A stretch of 10,323 bases of DNA from positions 1-10,323 of the forward strand of contig JAKADF010000071.1 of NCBI GenBank assembly GCA_021820805.1, written 5' to 3'. The notes under the pieces were generated by a model. That model was not told the origin of the DNA. It saw only the letters and a list, made by a program, of their open reading frames with translations, and made no database searches. The translations under genes were made by a program, and so were the position numbers. Position 1 is the stretch's first letter. Every line of letters starts with the position of its first letter. The DNA comes from Bacillota bacterium (GTDB lineage Bacteria; Bacillota; Bacilli; Alicyclobacillales; Alicyclobacillaceae). Below, piece by piece: positions 1-7,107 of this stretch.

Positions 1-974
1 CCATTCCTGTAATCCCCGACAACCGAACGCTTTTCAGAAAACGGCTTAATCCGAACAACCCACTTGCGAAACACTGGAGCTAAACCTGCCGGGAAAAACA
101 GCACACTGATAAACATTACTGCACCAACAACTAGAACAGAAAAATGACCAAAGTTACCTGAGACCTGCTCAAGCACAGTTAAGACGACTGCGCCAAGAAT
201 AGATCCTGTTATTGAACCAAGCCCGCCTAGCACAATCATTGCTAGAAATAAAAACGAATCTTCCATCGAAAAATCACTTGGTGAAACAAAGTTTAGATAA
301 TGTGCGTACAGGCTTCCTGCAATCCCCGTAAATCCAGCACTTAACATAAATACAATTACTTTATATCTTTCGATTCGAATACCGATGGCTACAGCCGCTA
401 GTTCTCGGTCTCGAATCGCCTGCCATGCCCGCCCTGTCTTTTGGTTTAACAAATTATAAACAACCAGAATTTCAAGGGCTAGACAGATAAAAATAAGATA
501 GTAATAATACAAATCTGCATTTAATACAAAGGAACCAATATGGGGACGAATTGGCGAGAGGCCAGTTGCCCCATTCGTTAAATTGCTCCATTTGAGAATA
601 ATTTCAGGAACCGCCAGTCCAAAACCAAGTGTTGCAATTGCGAGTAAGTTACCGGTTAGACGCATGGCAGGCAAACCTATAATAAGCCCAACGATACCAA
701 CGAAAATACCGCTAAGGGGCAACGCGATCCAAAAAGATATACCGAGTTTAAGGGTGAGGAGCGCAGAAACGTATTCTCCAACCATAAGAAAACCTGCATG
801 ACCAAGTGAAATTTGCCCTGAGTAACCTGTAAGCAGATTCAAAGAAACGGAAACCAAACAATAGATAGCAGTGATATTTAAAATGTAAGCAGGTACAGCT
901 CCAAACATATCGACTATCCATGGCAGCAGAAGGCCGCATAAAAGCACAAGCCAAGCGCTATGTTTACGCATCAT
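1..974 (-). CDS. livM: LivM-type branched-chain amino acid ABC transporter permease (3' end outside window)
   Basis: One of two inner-membrane subunits of a LIV/HAAT-family importer; it would pair with the LivH-type protein encoded just upstream to form the channel. The frame is open from ATG 974 to the left edge, giving 324 residues without a stop, so probably only a short C-terminal tail is missing. Family motifs visible: LLTGYSGQISLGHAGF (residues 47-62), the cytoplasmic loop contacting the ATPase with RAWQAIRDRELAAVAIGI (about 182-199), and GGLGSITGSILGA (250-262). Several long hydrophobic segments fill the rest. The start is ATGATG: the first ATG (974-972) overlaps the TGA of livH (973-971) as ATGA, and an AGAAGGTG ribosome site lies 8 nt before it, so translation is likely coupled. 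Substrate cannot be read from the permease; LIV amino acids are the family default. Confidence 0.93.
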   Translation of the reverse strand, partial: MMRKHSAWLVLLCGLLLPWIVDMFGAVPAYILNITAIYCLVSVSLNLLTGYSGQISLGHAGFLMVGEYVSALLTLKLGISFWIALPLSGIFVGIVGLIIGLPAMRLTGNLLAIATLGFGLAVPEIILKWSNLTNGATGLSPIRPHIGSFVLNADLYYYYLIFICLALEILVVYNLLNQKTGRAWQAIRDRELAAVAIGIRIERYKVIVFMLSAGFTGIAGSLYAHYLNFVSPSDFSMEDSFLFLAMIVLGGLGSITGSILGAVVLTVLEQVSGNFGHFSVLVVGAVMFISVLFFPAGLAPVFRKWVVRIKPFSEKRSVVGDYRN

Positions 975-1840
975 GCCTTGTTCACCTTCTTTACTCCGAA
1001 CAAACCTGTAGGTTTTAAGTACAAAACAACAACAATAAAGAGAAACACGAATGTTGACTTCAGAGCCGTTGAAACATAGAAACCAAACACATTTTCAATT
1101 ACGCCAAGGACAAAACCACCAATTACGGCTCCAGGCAGAGAGCCAAATCCGCCGAGAACAGCCGCAGCAAATGCCTTCACAGTTATGAGTTCCATAAATG
1201 TAGGAGACAGAAACAAAGTTGGCACAACGAGAAGTCCGCTGATTGCTCCAAGGAGTGTCGTGATTGCCCAAGTAAAACTAAATACCGAATGAGTACGAAT
1301 CCCCATTAAGCGCGCGGCAAAAATATTTTGCGCAACTGCTTGAACGGACAAGCCAAACCGTGTGAAGCGCAGCATTCCATAAAAGGCAAGCGTTAGGATG
1401 GCTGTAATGACGATAATCGCTATCTGATAATGCGTGATTACTACACTGCCAATATGCATCGTTTGCTGTGTAAACAGTGCAGGAAAACTAATCGGGTCAT
1501 TTCCCCAAACGGCACCAGCTATACCACGTAAAACTAGAAACAGCCCGAGTGTTGCAATCACTTGAGTTAAAACTCCCGCTTTTGCAAGTCGAGCAAGAAA
1601 CAAGCGGTATGTCAGCCATCCCATAAAAAAAGCAAAAACTAACGCTACAATCGCTGAAATTACATAGGAAAAGTGCCATTTTACAAGGAGTTCATAGGCT
1701 ATGAACGTTGAGAACATAGCCATTTCTCCTTGTGCAAAATTTACGACTTCAGACGTTTTATAAATAAGGACTAAACCAATCGCGACAAGCGAATACAGAC
1801 TTCCAACAGCAAGCCCGCTTACCACAACTTGAAAAAACAT
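971..1840 (-). CDS. livH: LivH-type branched-chain amino acid ABC transporter permease
   Basis: A 289-residue integral membrane protein, the usual LivH length, forming the translocation channel with LivM. It shows the N-terminal family motif VVNFAQGEMAMF (residues 32-43), a coupling loop around VQAVAQNIFAARLMGI (166-181), the glycine-rich GGFGSLPGAVIGG (230-242), and the typical C-terminal TGLFGVKK (278-285). About eight hydrophobic stretches are visible. The ATG at 1840 follows AAGGGG (1849-1854) by 8 nt, which supports this start. It lies 45 bp after the second binding-protein gene with no terminator between, and its stop overlaps the livM start by 4 bp, so it belongs to the operon SBP-SBP-livH-livM. 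Specificity is set mainly by the binding proteins, so leucine/isoleucine/valine transport is inferred from the family. Confidence 0.94.
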   Translation of the reverse strand: MFFQVVVSGLAVGSLYSLVAIGLVLIYKTSEVVNFAQGEMAMFSTFIAYELLVKWHFSYVISAIVALVFAFFMGWLTYRLFLARLAKAGVLTQVIATLGLFLVLRGIAGAVWGNDPISFPALFTQQTMHIGSVVITHYQIAIIVITAILTLAFYGMLRFTRFGLSVQAVAQNIFAARLMGIRTHSVFSFTWAITTLLGAISGLLVVPTLFLSPTFMELITVKAFAAAVLGGFGSLPGAVIGGFVLGVIENVFGFYVSTALKSTFVFLFIVVVLYLKPTGLFGVKKVNKA

Positions 1841-1885
1841 TCGCTCATCCCCTTGTTTCTAAGAAATACTCACAGGGCCTATTCA

Positions 1886-3112
1886 TTACTTTGTACTATC
1901 TGTAGATGTCCCTTGTTGATAGGTTAAGTTACCGGACAGAGGAATAAAGCTTTGTGTCTTTGCATTTGCTTGAACGATGTGAAGCGCGTGCAATGCAACA
2001 TGGTTGGTTGCAGAATAACTGACTGGAGATGCTGAAGCTGCTCCTGTCCAATCGTTGATATTTTGCATTTGCTTAGCAAAGTTCGCCCATGTAACATTGT
2101 TACCGCATGCCTTTAAGGCATGTACAAATATCTGTGCTTCAGCCCAGCCTTCAAGACCGATACTGGTCTCAATTCGATTGGGGTACTCTTTCTTAAACTC
2201 AGTAAGGAAAGTCTTTACTTTATCAGACGAAAGGTCTGGCTGCCAAAAAGCTGTATAGACTTGGTCAAAAGCGGAACCAGCGAGCTTGAACATAACCGGA
2301 TCTGCAGCGGGATAACTCAAATACTGAACTGGATGAAAGTTTAATTGCAGAAGTCCCTTCATAAACTGAGCAACAGGCTGCGGCATGCCAACCTCAATGA
2401 CGGCATCCGGATGCTTGGCTTTCATATTTAACGCATAGGTAGAATAGTCGGTATCTGTCGTATTGAACGGAATTTCTGCAACGACTTTTACACCATCCAC
2501 TTTTGCTTCAGCTTGAATCGCTTTTTGTTCTTCTTTGCCCCAGTCGTCATTTTCAAGGAATAATCCAACCGTTTTAATGTGCTTATGAGTTACAAGCCAT
2601 TTGAGTGCGACATGTCCCTCCGTTGTATAAGTAGGAAAATAGGAAAATCTTTTTTGCGAAACTGGGAATGAGACAGCACTCGACCCTGTATTGATACCGG
2701 TCACGGGAATGCCTGCTTTTGTAAGAATCGGATCCGCCGCTTCATTATCTGCTGTACCAACCGTTGATACAGTTGCAAATACCTTATCTGCAACTAATTG
2801 CTTTGCATTTGCCGCCGCTTTTTCCGGTAAGAACTGATCATCTAAAATAATGAGTTTTATTTTTCGGCCATTAACGCCTCCATGACTATTCACATAGTTA
2901 AAATAAGCATTCGCACCTTCTGCTACTGCACCATATTGGGCGCCAGACCCTGTCATTGGAACTGTCGTACCCACCAGGATTTGGTCTTTCGTTACACCCT
3001 GCGTCTCTTTGCTTGTTGAGGAATTTTGAGTTCCAACACTCGTCGGTGCCGAGCAAGCTGTTGCAAAAAGACTTGTAAGTATTGCAGTAGACAATATTAA
3101 TACTTGTTTCAT
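1886..3112 (-). CDS. LIV-type ABC transporter substrate-binding lipoprotein (second of a tandem pair)
   Basis: Type I periplasmic-binding-fold protein (Peripla_BP_6/LivJ-like), anchored outside the membrane, that delivers substrate to the LivH/LivM channel. I take ATG 3112 (408 residues) rather than ATG 3121: the AGGAG site (3122-3126) directly abuts the upstream ATG but sits 9 nt from the downstream one. With that start the signal peptide MKQVLILSTAILTSLFATAC ends in lipobox ATAC, Cys20 being the lipidated residue. The mature domain opens with GVTKDQILVGTTVPMTG, followed by EGANAYFNYVN and GGVNGRKIK and then LDDQFLPEKAAANAKQL, typical of the amino-acid/amide family. It is clearly paralogous to the product of 3169-4371, 57 bp upstream. 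The ligand is not determinable; branched-chain amino acids are the default, but related proteins bind other hydrophobic acids or amides. Confidence 0.93.
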   Translation of the reverse strand: MKQVLILSTAILTSLFATACSAPTSVGTQNSSTSKETQGVTKDQILVGTTVPMTGSGAQYGAVAEGANAYFNYVNSHGGVNGRKIKLIILDDQFLPEKAAANAKQLVADKVFATVSTVGTADNEAADPILTKAGIPVTGINTGSSAVSFPVSQKRFSYFPTYTTEGHVALKWLVTHKHIKTVGLFLENDDWGKEEQKAIQAEAKVDGVKVVAEIPFNTTDTDYSTYALNMKAKHPDAVIEVGMPQPVAQFMKGLLQLNFHPVQYLSYPAADPVMFKLAGSAFDQVYTAFWQPDLSSDKVKTFLTEFKKEYPNRIETSIGLEGWAEAQIFVHALKACGNNVTWANFAKQMQNINDWTGAASASPVSYSATNHVALHALHIVQANAKTQSFIPLSGNLTYQQGTSTDSTK

Positions 3113-3121
3113 TCTTTGCAT

Positions 3122-3126
3122 CTCCT
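3122..3126 (-). promoter_or_regulatory. Ribosome binding site AGGAG deciding the start of the second binding protein
   Basis: AGGAG on the minus strand touches ATG 3121 with no spacer, but lies 9 nt before ATG 3112. Only the second spacing is normal for initiation, so the protein most likely begins MKQVLIL, a standard lipoprotein signal peptide. Confidence 0.75.
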
Positions 3127-3168
3127 AGTATTTATACCTTATTTTTGGTTGTAAGTTTCTTTTAAACC

Positions 3169-4371
3169 TTAGTTATTCGTTAACATCCCGGTTATCTGTT
3201 TGAATGTCTTCGTCTTTGTATCTGCTTGCACGAGATAGAGGGAGTGAATACCATCGTGGTCTGTGGGTGAATAAGTAATCGGAGATGCAGATGCCGCGCC
3301 AGTCCAATTACTGATACTATCCATTTGCTTATCAAAATTTGCCACTGTAATATTATTTCCGCACGCTTCTAATGCATGAACCAAAATCTGTGCTTCAGCC
3401 CAACCTTCTAATCCATTCAAAGTTGGTTCTTGGTTTGGGTAATCTTTTTTAAATTCAGCAACAAAATCTTTTGTTTTTGGCGAGTCTAGTTGCGGCTGCC
3501 AGAAGGTTACATATACATGATTAAAAGCTGAACCAGCCAGCTTAAACATGCTCGGGTCTGCCGATGTAAAACTGAGATACTGCTCTGGATGCCAATTAAG
3601 CTCTGCAATTCCCTTCATAAACTGAGCAGCCGGCCCCGGCACTGCTGCCTCAAAAACTGCATCAGGATTCTTAGCCTTCATGTTCAAAGCGTAAGTAGAG
3701 TAATCAGTATCTGTTACGTTATAGGGGATTTCTGCAACGATTTTAACGCCATCTTTTTTTGCCTCCGACGAAATGGCAGCTAGCTCTTCTTTTCCAAAAT
3801 CGTCATTCTGATAAAATACACCGAGTGTTTTTACATGGTTCTGTACAGCAGCAAATTTAACGACTGCATGCCCTTCCATGGTGTATGTAGGCGGATATGC
3901 ATATCTGCCAGTTTCAACTGGACTCGACAGAATGCTTGAACCTGAGGAAATCCCAGTAATCGGAATGTTTGCTTTTTGTAAGATCGGATCCATTGCTTCA
4001 CTGCTTGCAGTCCCTACCGTCGATACGGTGGCAAACACTTTATCAGCTGCCAGTTGTTTTGCATTTGCTGCTGCTTTTTCCGGCAAATACTGGTCATCGA
4101 GCATGATAAACTTTATCTTTCTACCATTGACTCCACCTTTTGCATTGATATAGTTAAAATAGGCGTTTGCTCCTTCGTTAATTGCACCGTATGGAGCAAC
4201 TGGGCCGGTAAGTGGTCCGGAAGAGCCGATTAAAATTTGATTCTGCGTTACACCCTGTGCTTCTTTTTCTGTCTGTGCGCCTGAGTTTGTGCCTGCATTC
4301 GTTGGTGATTCGCACGCTGTTAGTGATAGGCATGCTAGTACAGCAGCGGCTGCAAAGTACCTCTTCTTCAT
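3169..4371 (-). CDS. LIV-type ABC transporter substrate-binding lipoprotein (first of a tandem pair)
   Basis: A 400-residue extracellular lipoprotein with the type I periplasmic-binding fold, first gene of the liv operon. The signal peptide MKKRYFAAAAVLACLSLTAC ends in lipobox LTAC (Cys20), followed by a short polar linker. The mature domain carries GVTQNQILIGSSGPLTG, EGANAYFNYIN, GGVNGRKIK and LDDQYLPEKAAANAKQL. From EGANAYFNY through STVGTA, 50 of 57 residues match the neighbour encoded at 1886-3112, so the two are tandem paralogues. Positions after SSGSS (the other has NTGSS) and around the PTYT segment differ more, which could alter ligand preference. The ATG at 4371 is preceded by GGGGG (4380-4384) at 8 nt. 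A promoter and dyad lie upstream at 4426-4493. Ligand unproven. Confidence 0.93.
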   Translation of the reverse strand: MKKRYFAAAAVLACLSLTACESPTNAGTNSGAQTEKEAQGVTQNQILIGSSGPLTGPVAPYGAINEGANAYFNYINAKGGVNGRKIKFIMLDDQYLPEKAAANAKQLAADKVFATVSTVGTASSEAMDPILQKANIPITGISSGSSILSSPVETGRYAYPPTYTMEGHAVVKFAAVQNHVKTLGVFYQNDDFGKEELAAISSEAKKDGVKIVAEIPYNVTDTDYSTYALNMKAKNPDAVFEAAVPGPAAQFMKGIAELNWHPEQYLSFTSADPSMFKLAGSAFNHVYVTFWQPQLDSPKTKDFVAEFKKDYPNQEPTLNGLEGWAEAQILVHALEACGNNITVANFDKQMDSISNWTGAASASPITYSPTDHDGIHSLYLVQADTKTKTFKQITGMLTNN

Positions 4372-4383
4372 AGATGTAGCCCC

Positions 4384-4407
4384 CTATTTATCTTCAAGCC
4401 CTTTCAT
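4384..4407 (-). other. Possible 7-codon leader ORF (MKGLEDK) upstream of the first binding protein
   Basis: In the predicted 5' untranslated leader of the liv operon an ATG at 4407 is preceded at 9 nt by AGAGGA (4417-4422) and is followed by six codons and TAG (4386-4384). The stop codon touches the GGGGG ribosome site of the binding-protein gene, so a ribosome terminating there would sit on that site. This is seen directly. That it is translated or regulatory is inference; the peptide has no run of a single amino acid as classical attenuators have (one Leu only), and so short an ORF could be chance. Confidence 0.25.
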
Positions 4408-4425
4408 TCGGGCGTATCCTCTTTA

Positions 4426-4453
4426 GTTAACCTTGATAAATTAGTAGGTTAAC
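4426..4453. promoter_or_regulatory. Perfect 8+8 bp inverted repeat (GTTAACCT ... AGGTTAAC), candidate operator
   Basis: Arms GTTAACCT (4426-4433) and AGGTTAAC (4446-4453) are exact reverse complements separated by 12 A/T-rich bases; centre-to-centre spacing is 20 bp, about two helical turns. With the predicted transcription start near 4458 it would span roughly +5 to +33 of the liv operon, a position suited to repression. It is not followed by a T-run, so it is not a terminator. I do not recognise the motif as a named regulator's box. Confidence 0.5.
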
Positions 4454-4464
4454 GATACTTCATT

Positions 4465-4493
4465 ACAGTAATGTGTCATATGTCCAAAGTCAA
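4465..4493 (-). promoter_or_regulatory. Predicted sigma-A promoter of the liv operon
   Basis: Minus strand: TTGACT (4493-4488, 5 of 6 to TTGACA), a 17 bp spacer, and TACTGT (4470-4465, 4 of 6 to TATAAT). The expected start is near 4458, giving a leader of about 86 nt before the first binding-protein gene. It is the only good minus-strand promoter I see in the divergent gap between the liv operon and the DUF2515 gene. Confidence 0.6.
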
Positions 4494-4522
4494 GTTTGAA
4501 AGCCTGGCCAATATTTTAATAA

Positions 4523-4537
4523 ACTTTCGGAGAAAGT
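4523..4537. promoter_or_regulatory. Small dyad ACTTTC-GGA-GAAAGT in the divergent region
   Basis: Two exact 6 bp arms (4523-4528 and 4532-4537) with a 3 bp centre. It lies about 70 bp upstream of the predicted liv start point and 26-85 bp before the candidate starts of the DUF2515 gene, so it could be an operator for either side or a small hairpin in the DUF2515 leader. No clear plus-strand promoter could be assigned. The 3 bp centre does not fit the CodY consensus. Dyads of this size also occur by chance. Confidence 0.25.
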
Positions 4538-4607
4538 ATCTGTATCAAGTAAGAATGAACGAATGCTGCCGAAACGGGAAAGCCACAGCCGGGAAGGATG
4601 TTTTTAT

Positions 4608-5765
4608 TTGTTATGGTGGAATCGAATTCGACTGTTTTGGAAGATGAAGGCAGGCTCCAATCGCAAAGACGTAAAATCCATTGTAGAAGTGTTGCGACTT
4701 ACTCTTAAAGGACAAAATGAAAAACTAAAAACTATATCCGATAGAGAGCTTATATTACACATACGTAATGAAACAGCTCGACAAAATCAAAATAATATTT
4801 CACGAACAAATGCATACTTGGAATTTTACCACCGTAACCCTGAAGTGCACTGGGCGCTTCTGGCACACTGTGTATCGAGGAATGGCGGTTATGGGATGAC
4901 TGATGTTAAAGGTGAACTTTTCCTCCATATGGCTTCTAATCTGGATAGTACACGCTTTTTTTCATATCTTGAACGTGCGAATTGGCTTATCTTTCACGAT
5001 GCCTATGCGCAAATGCTGCTTTACGAAGAGGGCAAGCGATTAAATCGAAATATGTGTCACCTTCTCCCTGCACTTGGGGTTTCAAGGTTTATGCAGCCAA
5101 TTTGGAATCATTTTTTGCTGACACAAGATTCTTCTCTTCTCACAAGGGCGCTTATCATAAATGAGCAAAATTATATTGAGGAACGCGTAGTAAAAAACAA
5201 TGTCTATCAATCAACTGTTGAAACATCCACCCTATTTAAAATGGAATCATTTCTTAATTTAAATCAAGTTTTAATGCCATATTATTACAACAAAGAGGTC
5301 AGGCTCGCAGGAACAACCACGCGGCACTTTGTATCCGTAAATGACCGCATTCGTACAGGGCTTAAGCTTTACCACGGACTATTTCAAGACCAAAAAAGAC
5401 ATCTCGCAATCATTCGTTTTTTGGACAATATACCCCACAGCGGTTCACGCGCAGATTACTGGCCGGATGTATTTACAAGGGACGCGCCATCCTCATTCCA
5501 CAATTTGTATCAACCGCGATTTACAGCAAAACATTCTGCAAGCAGTAAAATTTACAGTCCCATTCTTGAAGCCGTATGGCCCATTGTCGACCATATACCG
5601 CCTGAAACGGGTGATTGGTTTCAAGATTTGGGACATGTAATTTATCTATTTGATGAGCCAACAAATCAGGCCATCGACATTTCAGATAAATATATCCAAA
5701 GCATCAAAACCGCTGAAACGCTAATAACAGCAAAAGAAAAAGCCCAAAAGTTTTTGCAGAGATAA
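4608..5765 (+). CDS. DUF2515 family protein, YppC-like, function unknown
   Basis: A protein of about 385 residues resembling Bacillus subtilis YppC (DUF2515); no biochemical role is known to me. Recognisable conserved segments are SRTNAYLEFY, NPEVHWALLAHCVSRNGGY, MTDVKG, FSYLERANWLIFHDAYAQ, LYEE, IWNHFLL and LIINEQNYIEERV, with a later PHSGSRADYWP. No signal peptide or clear transmembrane segment; tryptophan, aromatic and histidine residues are frequent. Start is uncertain. ATG 4563 (400 residues) has no convincing ribosome site; TTG 4608 has GGAAGGA (4592-4598) 9 nt upstream and is preferred; ATG 4644 has GGAAG too close. All keep the conserved region. The gene is the only plus-strand gene here, divergent from the liv operon and convergent, 9 bp apart, with the amidohydrolase. 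It ends in a lysine-rich tail. Confidence 0.8.
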   Translation: MLWWNRIRLFWKMKAGSNRKDVKSIVEVLRLTLKGQNEKLKTISDRELILHIRNETARQNQNNISRTNAYLEFYHRNPEVHWALLAHCVSRNGGYGMTDVKGELFLHMASNLDSTRFFSYLERANWLIFHDAYAQMLLYEEGKRLNRNMCHLLPALGVSRFMQPIWNHFLLTQDSSLLTRALIINEQNYIEERVVKNNVYQSTVETSTLFKMESFLNLNQVLMPYYYNKEVRLAGTTTRHFVSVNDRIRTGLKLYHGLFQDQKRHLAIIRFLDNIPHSGSRADYWPDVFTRDAPSSFHNLYQPRFTAKHSASSKIYSPILEAVWPIVDHIPPETGDWFQDLGHVIYLFDEPTNQAIDISDKYIQSIKTAETLITAKEKAQKFLQR

Positions 5766-5774
5766 AGTATTTTC

Positions 5775-6959
5775 TTACTGGACAAGTGTTTTCAACACAA
5801 TTCCTACAAAAGCTTTTACTCCATAGGGAAAAGAATCTTCGTCCACAGTAAATTTTGGATGATGATGGGGATAAACAATACCTTTCTGTGCATTACCCGC
5901 GCCAACATAGAAAAACGTACCAGGAGCAGCCTGCTGAAAAGCTGAGAAGTCCTCACCGCCCATCTGCTGATGGCCTTCGACGACAATATCCTCACCAAAA
6001 ACCTCAACTAGGACATTTCGAATCTTCTCTGTTACTGTTTCGTCGTTTATGACTGGCCGATACCCTTTTTCATAACGGAATTCATAGCTAGCGCCATGGG
6101 CCTCTGTAATGCCTTTTACAATTTGCTCCATCAACCGCGGCACTTCTGTGCGCAGTTCAGGTTTAAATGAACGTACGGTTCCATTCAACTCAACTGTTTC
6201 CGGAATTACATTATGAGCAGTTCCTGCATGGAACTGTGTGACAGATAATACGACTGGGTCGAGCGGATCGATATTACGGGAAACGATATGCTGCAAATTC
6301 GTGACTACCTGGGCTGCAATAACAACCGGATCGACTGTAACATGAGGCATAGCAGCATGGCCGCCTTTTCCGCGAATCGTGATGAAAAATGTATCAGGAG
6401 CAGCCATGAACGGACCAGAACGAACCGCTATCTTACCTACTTCAAGCAAAGACCATAAATGAATGCCAATCACGGAACTTACACCATCCATGACACCTGC
6501 ATCTACCATCTCCTGTGCGCCGCCTGGAAATAATTCTTCTGCATGTTGGAAGATAAACCTTACTTCACCATGAATCTTTTCTTTGAACCCTGTTAAAATT
6601 TTTGCTGTGCCAAGCAGCATTGCAGTGTGACCATCATGCCCGCACGCGTGCATCTTCCCTGGCGTTTGAGATACAAATCCAAATGTATTTTCTTCTTGAA
6701 TTGGAAGAGCATCCATATCTGCACGGATAGCGAGTACAGGCCCCGGGTGCGCTCCTCTTAGACGTGCAAGCACACTTGTTTTTGTGGGACGTGAGAGTTC
6801 GAGTCCGCCAAAAGATTCAAGAGTGTTATAAACAAACTGCGATGTTCGCTCTTCTTCAAACGACAACTCTGGGTTGTGGTGAAGGTAACGCCTCCACTCT
6901 ATGACTTCATTTGTAACTTCTTTTACGAGTGCATCCAAATTTGCCGTTTCAACTGTCAT
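5775..6959 (-). CDS. M20D-family metal-dependent amidohydrolase (N-acyl-amino-acid/hippurate hydrolase type)
   Basis: A cytoplasmic 394-residue hydrolase, full length for the family that cleaves N-acyl or amide bonds to release a free amino acid (YtnL, YxeP, HipO, plant IAA-amino-acid hydrolases). Seen in order: RADMDALP (79-86), MHACGHDGHTAMLLG (103-117) with likely metal ligands Cys106 and His108, HAEELFPGGAQEM (139-151) with Glu141 as expected catalytic base and Glu142 as ligand, His167 in GIHLW, the dimerisation-domain GKGGHAAMPH (197-206), GGEDFSAF (334-341), and HHHPKF (365-370), supplying the last histidine ligand. All catalytic positions are present. The start ATG 6959 has GGGAGT (6971-6976) at 11 nt, slightly long. 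It lies 148 bp downstream of the osmoprotectant permease gene on the same strand. The natural substrate is unknown; a peptidase or diaminopimelate deacetylase role is less likely but not excluded. Confidence 0.92.
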   Translation of the reverse strand: MTVETANLDALVKEVTNEVIEWRRYLHHNPELSFEEERTSQFVYNTLESFGGLELSRPTKTSVLARLRGAHPGPVLAIRADMDALPIQEENTFGFVSQTPGKMHACGHDGHTAMLLGTAKILTGFKEKIHGEVRFIFQHAEELFPGGAQEMVDAGVMDGVSSVIGIHLWSLLEVGKIAVRSGPFMAAPDTFFITIRGKGGHAAMPHVTVDPVVIAAQVVTNLQHIVSRNIDPLDPVVLSVTQFHAGTAHNVIPETVELNGTVRSFKPELRTEVPRLMEQIVKGITEAHGASYEFRYEKGYRPVINDETVTEKIRNVLVEVFGEDIVVEGHQQMGGEDFSAFQQAAPGTFFYVGAGNAQKGIVYPHHHPKFTVDEDSFPYGVKAFVGIVLKTLVQ

Positions 6960-7107
6960 TCGAACTGGTCACTCCCATCCGACGAATTTTCTGTTTTAAT
7001 CAAGAAAGCCAAGGTTTTTTATACCTAGTTTAACAGAGACACAGGATAAAGAGTGTTTGTTTAAGTACTTACTTTACATTTAGAACAGGTGGAGAACATT
7101 CACGAAT

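Noticed and set aside
748..954. Minus-strand open frame of 68 codons
   Set aside because: It lies inside the livM gene in another frame and has no family resemblance; livM continues unbroken through it.
4399..4414. GCCC ... GGGC hairpin in the liv leader as a riboswitch or T-box element
   Set aside because: Only a 4 bp stem, with no T-box sequence or other recognisable riboswitch core in the roughly 86 nt leader.
4523..4537. CodY box
   Set aside because: The dyad has a 3 bp centre and lacks the flanking A/T pattern of the AATTTTCWGAAAATT consensus.
5732..5765. GCAAAA ... TTTTGC inverted repeat at the 3' end of the DUF2515 gene as a terminator
   Set aside because: The arms are almost all A/T, the loop is long, and it lies in coding sequence; no GC-rich stem with T-run is present.
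6960..7107. TATAAA on the minus strand in the gap before the amidohydrolase gene, as its own promoter
   Set aside because: No acceptable -35 hexamer at 16-18 bp; the short palindrome TAAGTACTTA in the gap also has no terminator features.
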